Source: Pandoraea eparura
GTDB taxonomy: Bacteria > Pseudomonadota > Gammaproteobacteria > Burkholderiales > Burkholderiaceae
Assembly: GCF_902459725.1 (NCBI RefSeq)
Contig: NZ_CABPSH010000012.1
Span: 89,554-153,553, forward strand
DNA length: 64,000 nucleotides
Reading direction: 5' to 3'
A program made the position numbers and the translations under genes. Positions 54,397-62,742 of this stretch are shown here, piece by piece (within the stretch, counting starts at the first letter, position 1; every line of letters begins with the position of its first letter). The notes under the pieces are model-generated. The model worked only from the letters and a program-made list of their open reading frames with translations, had not been told where the DNA came from and ran no database searches.

Positions 54397-55785
54397 TCAC
54401 GAAAACGTTCCGAAAGCGCCGACGGGGTCACGATCGACCAACCGACGTAGTCTGCACACCTGTGATGCGACAAGGTTCGTGCGCACAACGTGGTCGGGCT
54501 CGAGGATGAAAATCTCCGCAAAGTGCTTCAGGCAAACCTCGCCCGGAGATACGCCTTGGTGGAGGAGACGGCTGGTCCGGAGAAGCGCCTTCATCTGAGC
54601 GATGGCTTCGGCATCGCAGGCAGGGCACGCGGCATCCCGTAAGGGAGGGGCATCTAATTCGAAGTCCTCCGCGTCTAGCACCTCCAGCGCCCGCTCACTA
54701 TCCGATACCTCATCGATGACGGCGAGATTCCAACTGGCGCTACGGCGAAAACGTCTCGCAGATTGTGGTGTTTTGTGCGGTCTCGGTTTGATGCCTTTCG
54801 CCAGCATGCTTTTATGGCTGCTCCATGCCGCGTACTGGCAATCCTCATCAGGAGACATCAGGACCTCTGCGACATGCTTTGTACACGTCGGACTCACAAG
54901 CCACAGCGGCTGTTGCTGCTCGACGGCGTGAACGAAACGTTCGCGCCACAATTTTTGTGCCGAAACGACTGCGTCGCAAATTACACAGCCGATAGTTGTG
55001 CTCGATATCGCGTCAAGCGGATAGTGACCTGCTGGAACGCGACTTCCGGCTGAAGCGTCTCTGAGGTCAGCTCGAACTAGCTCCTCCAGAAGCGAGGCAC
55101 GCTCCAGCGAAAAAAGTCTGGGTACGCGTGCCAGCTGTTGGCCGTCTAAGCTCCAGGTGCCATATCTGTCGTCCAGCTTGCGGATTCGCAACCGCGCGAT
55201 GCGAAGGGCCTGCGCCACAGTCTCTACCGACACGCAAGTCACTGCGGCTCGCAGGTGGTCGAGGCAAAGTTGTGTTGCGAGCAGACGATCAGACGCCTTT
55301 CGATCTTGCGGCAAGGATCTGAAGAACCTTGCCAGGCTTTGCCCCTCCCGCTGTTTTCGATACCAACAGGCAGGGCATTTGTGTCTTGCACCGAAAACCA
55401 TGGTGCGAACTTTGTCGGTAGTCTGGGGTAGCGATGCGAAAATCTGCTCGAACCAATCGACTGCGGTTATCGCGCGCGTTCGGAAAACTGTATTTCCTGC
55501 AAGGACGATAGATAGGTCGGAGGTGTGCTGTTGGCAAAAGCCGAGCGTGCCGACCAGCGATTCGCTCACGGAGTCATTTCGGCGCTTTCCAAGCAGCGAT
55601 CCAGACACATATTTCAATTGAGCCGTCTGGACGTCCGAACAAACGTGGCAGGTGCAGAATCTTGGCAAAATGCTGCGCGACTTGCGGGATGGGGCCTGGC
55701 TCGGCGGAGCGTCTTCCTTCGCGACAGGCAAGAGGCGCGATGTGAAAGGAGGGCAGCTATCGATGTGTGGTTGTGTCGTGCTCAC
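54397..55785 (-). CDS. Unknown protein with four CxxC...CxxH modules, fluoride-riboswitch controlled
   Basis: The product has 462 residues from GTG 55785, behind GGGAG. Four modules share the pattern C-x2-C, about 28-35 residues, C-x2-H: C46/C49-C84/H87, C137/C140-C174/H177, C267/C270-C301/H304, C387/C390-C418/H421. Each could hold a zinc ion. Between them lie helical, Leu/Arg-rich segments (LRIARLRIRKLDDRYGTWSLDGQ). There is no signal or membrane segment. The pattern resembles DUF6062-type repeats, but I do not recognise a family firmly. It is the only gene behind riboswitch 6, which makes it a strong candidate for a new fluoride-response protein. Confidence 0.75.
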   Translation of the reverse strand: MSTTQPHIDSCPPFTSRLLPVAKEDAPPSQAPSRKSRSILPRFCTCHVCSDVQTAQLKYVSGSLLGKRRNDSVSESLVGTLGFCQQHTSDLSIVLAGNTVFRTRAITAVDWFEQIFASLPQTTDKVRTMVFGARHKCPACWYRKQREGQSLARFFRSLPQDRKASDRLLATQLCLDHLRAAVTCVSVETVAQALRIARLRIRKLDDRYGTWSLDGQQLARVPRLFSLERASLLEELVRADLRDASAGSRVPAGHYPLDAISSTTIGCVICDAVVSAQKLWRERFVHAVEQQQPLWLVSPTCTKHVAEVLMSPDEDCQYAAWSSHKSMLAKGIKPRPHKTPQSARRFRRSASWNLAVIDEVSDSERALEVLDAEDFELDAPPLRDAACPACDAEAIAQMKALLRTSRLLHQGVSPGEVCLKHFAEIFILEPDHVVRTNLVASQVCRLRRLVDRDPVGAFGTFS

Positions 55786-55833
55786 GAACGACTCCCGTCG
55801 GCAATGCTACAAACTCGCACTTGACGGTGCGAC

Positions 55834-55883
55834 CTGTAGGCATCATCAGCCCGGCGGGCGGTTATGGGAGAATGCCATCCCCG
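55834..55883 (-). promoter_or_regulatory. Fluoride riboswitch 6, controls the four-module Cys/His protein
   Basis: The minus strand reads GGGGATGGCATTCTCCC, with P1 GGCAT/ATGCC and P3 GCCC/GGGC. The end CTACA pairs with a downstream TGTAG around an inner TCGCAC/GTGCGA stem, a likely OFF hairpin. A TATACT-like -10 lies upstream. Confidence 0.93.
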
Positions 55884-55929
55884 TGGTCGAGTATATCGCA
55901 GCGCGTCGGGAGTAGCACGTTGTCAGATT

Positions 55930-55958
55930 TTGCCCAAAGAACTATCGCGTGCTAGACT
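55930..55958 (+). promoter_or_regulatory. Promoter of riboswitch 7 (MutS pair)
   Basis: TTGCCC (55930-55935), 17-base spacer, TAGACT (55953-55958), 8 bases before the aptamer. The -35/-10 pattern is nearly the same as at clcF. Confidence 0.65.
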
Positions 55959-55965
55959 GAGCATC

Positions 55966-56018
55966 GTGGAGATGGCATTCTCCCTCAAGCGCCGAATCCT
56001 CGGCTAATGATGCCTACG
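55966..56018 (+). promoter_or_regulatory. Fluoride riboswitch 7, controls the MutS-like pair
   Basis: GGAG/CTCC pseudoknot, P1 GGCAT/ATGCC, and P3 GCCGA/TCGGC. The conserved ACC before P3 is altered to GC and TGATG to TAATG, making it the most divergent of the set. Its end GCCTACG is one arm of the terminator at 56012-56049, so ligand-bound aptamer and terminator exclude each other. Confidence 0.9.
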
Positions 56019-56049
56019 TTTTCCCGGTGACGGGCGCGTAGGCTTTTTT
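56012..56049 (+). terminator. Intrinsic terminator sharing an arm with riboswitch 7
   Basis: GCCTACG (56012-56018) pairs with CGTAGGC (56037-56043), with an inner CCCG/CGGG stem, and is followed by six T. The 5' arm is the 3' strand of aptamer P1. Confidence 0.9.
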
Positions 56050-56092
56050 ATGCCCAGTTGCCATGAACGCGTTCAGCGAAATGGAAGGCAGC

Positions 56093-57757
56093 ATGGCAAA
56101 TTCCACAACCAAATCTGCGACTGCACTGATGTCCCGGGAAATCCGCGACGCGGTTGATAATGCGCGCTACGCGCGCCCCTCCTCAGACAAGTTGGTGGCC
56201 ACCTCAACTCGAGACAGCGGCCAGCACGCGGCGCTCTCGCCTAGTCTTCTATATGAAGGGCCAGAGCCTGCAGAGCTCAGGTCCACGGCCCCTCCGACGT
56301 TTGTTGACCTCCACCTCGGGTCAGTGATGCTACACGTCAATACGAACCAGGCAGAGTTTGATCTGAATCCTATTCTCAATACGCCGCTTGAACGTTTGAC
56401 CGATATCGCGTATCGGCAGGGGGTCGCAGCAGAGCTTGAGCAGCAGACGGTCAGTGCGGCAGTCAGGGAATTTGCCGAGCTCATGCGTCACTCTAGAAAA
56501 AGCGAGGAACGGTCACTCAAGGCCTATTTCGGGTACGAGAAGAAGTTCTGGTTTCTCGACGCGGCCCGTCAATATTGCGCCGCAGTAGATCGGGTGACGG
56601 AGGCGTTCGATGGGGTAGACCTGAGATCCACCGGCCTTCTGCGCATGCAGGAGTACGTGATCGAATATGCTCATGGCCCCCAGTACACTGCACTCAAGGG
56701 TGAGGTCTTTGGACTCATCGACACGCTCGCGAATGTCCGATATTGCGTGTGGGTCGATGGCGGTGAAGTGACAGTCTACCCATTTGGTGACGAGCAAGAT
56801 TACAGTGAAGCCATTCACAACACATTCGCCAAGTTCCGAAAAAATACCGTTCGTGACTACCGAGTGAACTATCGAAACGCGGACAACATGAATCATGTTG
56901 AATCGTGGATTGTCGACCTGGTGGCGCGCCGGTATCCGGATACGTTCTCCCGGCTTGACGCTTTTACGCAGCGATCATCGTTTAGAGATTCCGGCTTAGT
57001 AAAATTCGACAACGAGGTAGCTTTCTATCTCGGCTACTTCAGCTACATCGCTCGCTTTCGAGAAGCGGGATTGCCGTTTTGTTACCCGGATGTCACTTCG
57101 GAGAAAGGGGACATCGCGGGGACTGACGTATTCGACATTGCGCTCGCGGAAAAGTTGGTGCAATACCATTCGTCAGTGATATTGAACGACTTTCGGCTTG
57201 ACGGCCCGGAACGGATCATCGTCGTGTCGGGGCCAAATCAAGGTGGGAAAACGACTTTCGCGCGGATGTTCGGCCAGCTGCATTACTTGGCTGCATTGGG
57301 CCTTCCTGTGCCGGCGCGTGCAGCCAAACTCTATCTTTTCGATGAAATATTCACCCATTTCGAGAAGTCTGAGGATCTCACGACGCTTCGAGGAAAGCTG
57401 GAAGACGACTTATTTCGCATGCATCTGATCCTGGAGCAGGCGACCTCCAGAAGCGTCATCATCATGAACGAAATTTTTTCGTCGACGTCGTTGAAGGACG
57501 CGATGAAGCTCGGAACACGTCTAATTGAGAAGCTCTCCGCGCTGGATGCCTATTGCGTCTGCGTCACGTTTATCGACGAGCTCTCTACGATCAATGATAA
57601 GACGGTAAGCATGGTCAGCATGATCGACCCGAAGAATCCGGCCGTGCGAACGTTCCGAGTTGAACGTCAAATCGCAGATGGTCTTGCATATGCTCACGCC
57701 ATTGCCGAGAAGTATGAAATCACCTATGACTGGTTGATGAGGAGAGTGCCGTCATGA
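56093..57757 (+). CDS. MutS-like ABC ATPase A (no mismatch-recognition domain)
   Basis: The product has 554 residues from ATG 56093, which has GGAAGG just upstream; ATG 56063 is an alternative without a ribosome site. The C-terminal half is a MutS domain V ATPase: Walker A GPNQGGKTTF, PARAAKLYLFDEIFTHFEKSED (Q-loop/D-loop zone) and Walker B region VIIMNEIFSSTS, where Asn replaces the usual Asp (NE for DE). The N-terminal half is helical and resembles MutS lever/clamp, with no domain I Phe-x-Glu. It overlaps ATPase B by ATGA. MutS-like genes have been reported in fluoride-riboswitch regulons; function unknown. Confidence 0.85.
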   Translation: MANSTTKSATALMSREIRDAVDNARYARPSSDKLVATSTRDSGQHAALSPSLLYEGPEPAELRSTAPPTFVDLHLGSVMLHVNTNQAEFDLNPILNTPLERLTDIAYRQGVAAELEQQTVSAAVREFAELMRHSRKSEERSLKAYFGYEKKFWFLDAARQYCAAVDRVTEAFDGVDLRSTGLLRMQEYVIEYAHGPQYTALKGEVFGLIDTLANVRYCVWVDGGEVTVYPFGDEQDYSEAIHNTFAKFRKNTVRDYRVNYRNADNMNHVESWIVDLVARRYPDTFSRLDAFTQRSSFRDSGLVKFDNEVAFYLGYFSYIARFREAGLPFCYPDVTSEKGDIAGTDVFDIALAEKLVQYHSSVILNDFRLDGPERIIVVSGPNQGGKTTFARMFGQLHYLAALGLPVPARAAKLYLFDEIFTHFEKSEDLTTLRGKLEDDLFRMHLILEQATSRSVIIMNEIFSSTSLKDAMKLGTRLIEKLSALDAYCVCVTFIDELSTINDKTVSMVSMIDPKNPAVRTFRVERQIADGLAYAHAIAEKYEITYDWLMRRVPS

Positions 57758-59316
57758 ACGTGTTCCTAATGCACCCGGACCGCGACTTCTCGCCACCGGC
57801 CGAAGGCGCATGGGATCGGGACGAACTGGCCAAAGATCTTGCGCTGCCAACGCTCTGGCATGCCATGGCGGCAGACGATGAGTTCCTGTATGAGGTCGCC
57901 GGGCGAGCGACGTTTGGTGCGCTGACTAATGATGCGCAGACCATTCGCTATAGACATGCGGTCCTGCGCGACTGCCAGGAGAATACGGAAGTCATCGATG
58001 CTGTCTATCAGGTGGCATTGAGCGCGATAGAAGAGAAGGGGAAATCGTACTTTGGAATTCTCTCTATGTACCCAAGTGCAGTGCTGCACGGTGCACGTGA
58101 AGTCATGGAGATATTCGTCAGGAAGCTCAGGGAGCTTAGGCTAATCGCAGAGAAGAACGAGCATTCATTTTCCTCCGATGGTTTTCGACGCCTTTTCTCG
58201 ATGCTCAAGGAAGAACTCTCTGAGGAGTACCTGGGCGAAGTTGAGCGTCATCTGGCAATTCTGCACTTCCGCCGAGGGGTGTTGTTGAGCGCCTCCCTAG
58301 GGAAGGACGGGCGGGGCATCGATTACGTGGTTCGGTTACCTAATGCGGACGAGCGGCCTTGGTGGCGCAGGCTTATCCGGCGACGGAAATCTGCATTCAC
58401 CTTCGAAATCCCTGAGCGGGATGACGCCGGTGCGCAAGCCCTCAATGACATTCAAGGCCGGGGGATCAATTCCGTTGCCAACGCGCTGGCTCAGTCCATG
58501 GAGCACATTCTTGGATTCTTCGTGCTTTTGCGTACTGAGCTAGCGTTCTATCGGGCCCAGTTGAATCTGCAGCGCCAACTTGGTTCGATTGGCGCGAGAC
58601 TCTGCGTTCCTACTGTTGCGCCAGCCGGCTCGCGGGGACTACGCTTCGACGAGATGTACGACGTGTGTCTCGCGCTCCAGATGGGGAAGGCAATCGTAGG
58701 AAATCGTGTCGATGCAACGGGCAGGTCGCTAGTCATGATCACAGGGGCGAATCAAGGCGGAAAATCGAGCTTTCTGCGGAGTGTGGGAATCTCGCAGCTC
58801 ATGTTCCAGGCGGGGATGCTGGTCGGAGCTGACCAATACGAGAGCGAGCTCTTCCAAGGCCTGTTCACGCACTACAAACGTGAGGAGGATGCTGGGCTCG
58901 ACAGTGGGAAGTTCGACGAGGAAGTGTCGAGAATGAGTCGAATAGCGAAGAAGATCGTTCCGAACTCCATGCTGCTATGCAACGAATCGTTTGCCGCCAC
59001 CAATGAAAGAGAAGGATCGGCAATCGCTCACGATGTCATCCGGGCCATGTTGGATAAAGGGATTCGGGTGCTGTTCGTCACCCATTTTTACCATTTGGCC
59101 CGATCTGTCGTCGCATCGGAGTCTGGCAAGACGTTGTTCCTTCGTGCACCTCGCAACGAGGATGGAACGCGGAGTTTCCGGCTTATCGAGGGCGCGCCAC
59201 TTGAGACGAGCTTCGGCGACGACCTCTACCGTCGGATTTTTGGCGAGGCCCTGGATCGCGATGATGAACCGACTCAGACAGGGTTGCCGGTTACCGAAGG
59301 GACGAGAGCCGAGTGA
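57754..59316 (+). CDS. MutS-like ABC ATPase B
   Basis: The product has 520 residues. It is a diverged partner of ATPase A: Walker A GANQGGKSSFLRSVG, ELFQGLFTHYKREEDAGLDSGKFDEEV, and the Walker B/D-loop region LLCNESFAATNEREGSAIAHDVI, again NE instead of DE, then a switch His in VTHFYHLA. No mismatch-recognition domain. The coupled translation and the matching NE change suggest that A and B form a heterodimer. Confidence 0.85.
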   Translation: MNVFLMHPDRDFSPPAEGAWDRDELAKDLALPTLWHAMAADDEFLYEVAGRATFGALTNDAQTIRYRHAVLRDCQENTEVIDAVYQVALSAIEEKGKSYFGILSMYPSAVLHGAREVMEIFVRKLRELRLIAEKNEHSFSSDGFRRLFSMLKEELSEEYLGEVERHLAILHFRRGVLLSASLGKDGRGIDYVVRLPNADERPWWRRLIRRRKSAFTFEIPERDDAGAQALNDIQGRGINSVANALAQSMEHILGFFVLLRTELAFYRAQLNLQRQLGSIGARLCVPTVAPAGSRGLRFDEMYDVCLALQMGKAIVGNRVDATGRSLVMITGANQGGKSSFLRSVGISQLMFQAGMLVGADQYESELFQGLFTHYKREEDAGLDSGKFDEEVSRMSRIAKKIVPNSMLLCNESFAATNEREGSAIAHDVIRAMLDKGIRVLFVTHFYHLARSVVASESGKTLFLRAPRNEDGTRSFRLIEGAPLETSFGDDLYRRIFGEALDRDDEPTQTGLPVTEGTRAE

Positions 59317-59349
59317 CTTGGAATTTCGGTGGTTGCGACGCATGCAAGA

Positions 59350-60078
59350 CTACAGAATCAGCGACGTTCGGCCGTCGGCGCCTGTCGGTAATTCAAGAGC
59401 GTTCCTGATACGTAGTTTCGAATCGAGGCGGTAGACCAAGGGCGTCGCATTGGGGACATCCATCGCACAAAATGCAGCTGGATCCGTGCCGTGGATAGCG
59501 GCGATAAGCATTCGAAGGCTGTTCCCGTGCGCGGTGACGAGCACACAGCGTCCGACGCGCAGCAACGGGGCAATCGTGTCTCGCCAGCATGGCGCTACCC
59601 TATGAAACGTGTCCTGTAGCGATTCCGTGCGCGGGATGAACGGAATTTCCTTCCTCGAAGGGGCCGATAGCTTGCCGACCAGCCTCCGCGCCTGCGCAGC
59701 ATTCATCGGCGGGGGCCGGGACGTGTAACCTCGGCGCCAATGGTGCACTGTGGCGGTACCGTAGATTATCTCGGCTTCCGCGCGACCCATTCCGGTCAAC
59801 GCACCGTAGTGACGCTCGTTCAATCGCCAGTCGACGATGCAACGAAGCTGTTCGGGCATCGGCGTCATAGCGAGGATATGCCCCTGTGAGTCAGATGCCC
59901 GCCGAAGGCTCGACGTGACAACGGCATCGAATCGCAGTCCGGCATCCGCAATCGCTTTGCCTGCATGACTCGCTTGCTTCACTCCGAGCGGTGTCAATTC
60001 GACGTCTGTCCACCCTGTGAAGCGCTGTTCGCGATTCCAGAGGGATTCACCGTGACGCACTAACACAATGGTCCCCAA
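59350..60078 (-). CDS. gpmA: 2,3-bisphosphoglycerate-dependent phosphoglycerate mutase
   Basis: The product has 242 residues. The dPGM signature is intact: LVRHGESLWNREQRFTGWTDVELTPLG with catalytic His9, RLNERHYGALTG (catalytic Glu), HHWRRGYTSRPPPM, and VLVTAHGNSLRMLI (second His). It converts 3- to 2-phosphoglycerate, the step before enolase. It lies 36 bases after the dynamin-like GTPase gene and is probably under riboswitch 8. Confidence 0.88.
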   Translation of the reverse strand: MGTIVLVRHGESLWNREQRFTGWTDVELTPLGVKQASHAGKAIADAGLRFDAVVTSSLRRASDSQGHILAMTPMPEQLRCIVDWRLNERHYGALTGMGRAEAEIIYGTATVHHWRRGYTSRPPPMNAAQARRLVGKLSAPSRKEIPFIPRTESLQDTFHRVAPCWRDTIAPLLRVGRCVLVTAHGNSLRMLIAAIHGTDPAAFCAMDVPNATPLVYRLDSKLRIRNALELPTGADGRTSLIL

Positions 60079-60114
60079 CGGGCTCTCCCTGTCCTCAGTT
60101 ACCGCGACTAGTAA

Positions 60115-62166
60115 TTAAATGTTGTTGCCGATAGCACCCGTAGTGTTGTCGGGGCCACTCGCGGCACCGCTCATACAATTGCTCGTCAGCCGCTTTAGCG
60201 CCTCCTGCATCGCTGAGAGGCGCATCGCTACGGAGTTGCGCGGGTCTGTCAAACGGCTTCGCTCGCTGTCCAGCCAGGTGCGCCTCGCTTGAGCCCACCC
60301 CTGAGCTGTTTCGTTCAGCAACCCGCCGGTCCCGCACGTCCAAACCGCTAGTATTTCAAATACCCGCAGATTCGCCAATGCACGCATGGCACGTGAATGC
60401 AATGTTCGCCAGTGCGATTGACGTTTCAGTTCGTCGAAAAATCTGCCAGCTGTCAGCGGACCGAAATCTATTTCAGGAAGAACTGGCAGGCGAGGGTAGT
60501 GACCGTCGAAGTCAGTGCGAGAATCGGATATCGCTTGCCTGGCATACGTCACGAACTCGCGAAACGCGGCCTCTCGTTGCCTAAGTTGTTGGATCAAGGA
60601 CTCCGCGTCAGAACTGACGCGACCTCTAAGCGAAGACCGGATCAGTGGTGCAGGATCAACTAGGTCGTCGGGACCCTGCCGTATCAGTTCGACGATATTC
60701 TCACACGCTTCTGCAACGGCTTCGGATATGGTCGCCGCGTATCTCGTCTCGATCATGCTAACAGTAGGCGGGTTTTCCAGGCAATGCTCCGCACGACAAA
60801 GTGCCTGATGGCACCGGGTTGAGCGACTCTCCAGGTCTTGGGGGGAAGATTGCGACTCGAAGGTTTGGATCTTTGCGCCTAGTGCACGTACTACGTCTCG
60901 CCGCAGGTTGCCAATCCGCCGAGACCTCACGCCGCCTCTGATTTGCTCGCGCTTCGCAATGCTTTCCTTGAATAGGCCTTCCAGCCACGGATCGTTCAAT
61001 GCCCGACGATCCCCTTTCGCGCTCGAAAGGTATATCGGGATATGTTTGCCGAACGAGCGCTTCATTACTTTGTCGGCGTGTTCGAGAACTTGCCACTGTT
61101 CACGCAACGAGAGTTGATCTGCCTTATTGATCAATACGGCGAGTTCGCCGCCCAGATCCAGTGCCCGACTTGCAATTCGTAGGTCCAGATTGCTGAGGCC
61201 CTGTGCATCCACGACGAGAACTGCCAAGTCGAAGTACGGCGAGGATCGCCACCACCAGCCACTGACTTCTAGGCCGTCGATACCAGGCGAGTCTATGATC
61301 ACCAGACCGTCACCGATGTTCGTCATGGGTAAATCCACTTTCACCAGTGATACGTGTCGCGCATTGCTCCTGTTCCATTGGATGTTCAGGTATTCGTCCA
61401 GTTGCGTCGCAGGCGCTTCCATAAGGCATCCATTTGAGAACAGGATATGGATGCCCGCGTGTTCGCCGGATTCGATAAACGTGGTTGCAGCGGTGGTTGG
61501 CACCGGCCCCGTCGGCAAATTGGCAGCGGGGGCGACGAGGTTGGTCAGAGATGTTTTTCCGGAGGTGGACCGGCCAACGAGTAGAACTTGTAAGGCGGAG
61601 GACGTGCGTTGCTCGACCAACACTTCAGCACGTTCCTGCAACGAGCTCAACCCGAAGTGTGAGCAGGTTTGCAGTAGGTCATCGAGTGGAATTTCGCCTG
61701 CGGTGTTCGAAGTCGCTGAAGTCGGGGAGTCAACGTGTGTGTACGCGGCGTCCACCGAACAGCGCACAATTTCGGCGGCCTCTTCGACGCGTTCTATGAA
61801 CAGCCTAAAGTGACGCGAGCCGTCTGGAGAGCCGTGCGTTAACGATTGCCGAAGAGAGACGTCGAGCCGTGTAATCGTGGCCGCGATTTCGTCGAGGCAA
61901 GAGCGCATTGCCTGAAGTGTGTCTCTTGAGTCGACGTACGTGACAGCACCGACAGTGCTCATCAGATCAAATATCGCGAGGCGGACTCGGTGAACGGCAT
62001 CAAGCACAGTGTCCCGGACCAGCGCCGGCTCTTCGTCACAATATTGCGGAATGCGAAAGTCCGCCGGTGACGTATCGAGGATACTGCGCAGTTCGTCAAA
62101 TTTCTCAAGAAGCCCGGTGAGCGCGTCTGCAATCTCGGGCGACACGGCATGCTGTGAGTTTGTCAT
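60115..62166 (-). CDS. Dynamin-like large GTPase under fluoride control
   Basis: The product has 683 residues from ATG 62166. A helical N-terminal part of about 190 residues precedes a GTPase domain: G1 GRSTSGKTS at 198-206, G2 region PVPTTAATTF, G3 DSPG at 292-295 and G4 NKAD at 347-350. A long helical C-terminal region follows with a weak hydrophobic patch (NLRVFEILAVWTCGTGGLL), suiting membrane contact. Bacterial dynamin-like proteins reshape or protect membranes; the role with fluoride is unknown. It precedes phosphoglycerate mutase. Start alternative: GTG 62193. Confidence 0.8.
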   Translation of the reverse strand: MTNSQHAVSPEIADALTGLLEKFDELRSILDTSPADFRIPQYCDEEPALVRDTVLDAVHRVRLAIFDLMSTVGAVTYVDSRDTLQAMRSCLDEIAATITRLDVSLRQSLTHGSPDGSRHFRLFIERVEEAAEIVRCSVDAAYTHVDSPTSATSNTAGEIPLDDLLQTCSHFGLSSLQERAEVLVEQRTSSALQVLLVGRSTSGKTSLTNLVAPAANLPTGPVPTTAATTFIESGEHAGIHILFSNGCLMEAPATQLDEYLNIQWNRSNARHVSLVKVDLPMTNIGDGLVIIDSPGIDGLEVSGWWWRSSPYFDLAVLVVDAQGLSNLDLRIASRALDLGGELAVLINKADQLSLREQWQVLEHADKVMKRSFGKHIPIYLSSAKGDRRALNDPWLEGLFKESIAKREQIRGGVRSRRIGNLRRDVVRALGAKIQTFESQSSPQDLESRSTRCHQALCRAEHCLENPPTVSMIETRYAATISEAVAEACENIVELIRQGPDDLVDPAPLIRSSLRGRVSSDAESLIQQLRQREAAFREFVTYARQAISDSRTDFDGHYPRLPVLPEIDFGPLTAGRFFDELKRQSHWRTLHSRAMRALANLRVFEILAVWTCGTGGLLNETAQGWAQARRTWLDSERSRLTDPRNSVAMRLSAMQEALKRLTSNCMSGAASGPDNTTGAIGNNI

Positions 62167-62224
62167 TTCGTCATGCTCCGCATCAGCGAACACTCTGCAC
62201 CTTGGCCGGAGGCCAGTGCAGTCG

Positions 62225-62275
62225 CGCAGGCATCATCATCCGATGTCGGAGGTTGTTTCGGGGAATGCCATCCCC
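62225..62275 (-). promoter_or_regulatory. Fluoride riboswitch 8, controls GTPase-gpmA
   Basis: The minus strand has GGGG/CCCC pseudoknot arms, P1 GGCAT/ATGCC and P3 TCCGA/TCGGA, in which both strands changed together from GCC/GGC. Downstream a strong hairpin, CTGCAC-t-GGCC/GGCC-aag-GTGCAG (62195-62221), ends next to a GTG at 62193. The end GCCTGC does not have an obvious partner. Confidence 0.9.
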
Positions 62276-62296
62276 GTATTCGCTAGCTGTGTTGGA

Positions 62297-62617
62297 CTAA
62301 TCTCCTCCGAGGTACCCGTACTCGATGGGAATTCGCGTGTAAAAAAGTTTGACGCCGCCGGCTGAAAGCGCTGCGATTAGGGCGTCTACCTTCTCGTCCT
62401 CCGCAACGACAGTGATGGCTACCGGCTCATCGGCCAACTCAAAGAAGCGGGCCGCGTGCAGCCTACCGTCTGCACCCACACCCGTAGATGCTTGCACCGT
62501 TGTTTGACCATGGATGCCCGTTTGCTCAATCAGCGATGCAATCCATGTGTCGGCACCTTGCCCGCCCTTTTTTTGGTCTTTTGTGAAGTAGACCGTTAAT
62601 TGGCTGCCTTTGGCCAT
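62297..62617 (-). CDS. DUF190 protein, copy 3
   Basis: The product has 106 residues from ATG 62617. SQLTVYFTKDQKKGGQGADTW, LHAARFFELADEPVAITVVAEDEKVDALI and VKLFYTRIPIEYGYLGGD match copy 2 closely. It is the sole gene behind riboswitch 9. The repeated coupling of DUF190 to separate fluoride riboswitches speaks for a direct role in the response. Confidence 0.87.
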   Translation of the reverse strand: MAKGSQLTVYFTKDQKKGGQGADTWIASLIEQTGIHGQTTVQASTGVGADGRLHAARFFELADEPVAITVVAEDEKVDALIAALSAGGVKLFYTRIPIEYGYLGGD

Positions 62618-62742
62618 ATGGAATTTCTCCCAATGCGTTCCTTGGCCATGAGCACGCGACGAACGTGCCATAGCCGAGCGATAATCGGTCCGAAACTTTG
62701 GGAGGGAAATTCATAAGCCTACATCCCGCATGTCTCGGGGTA

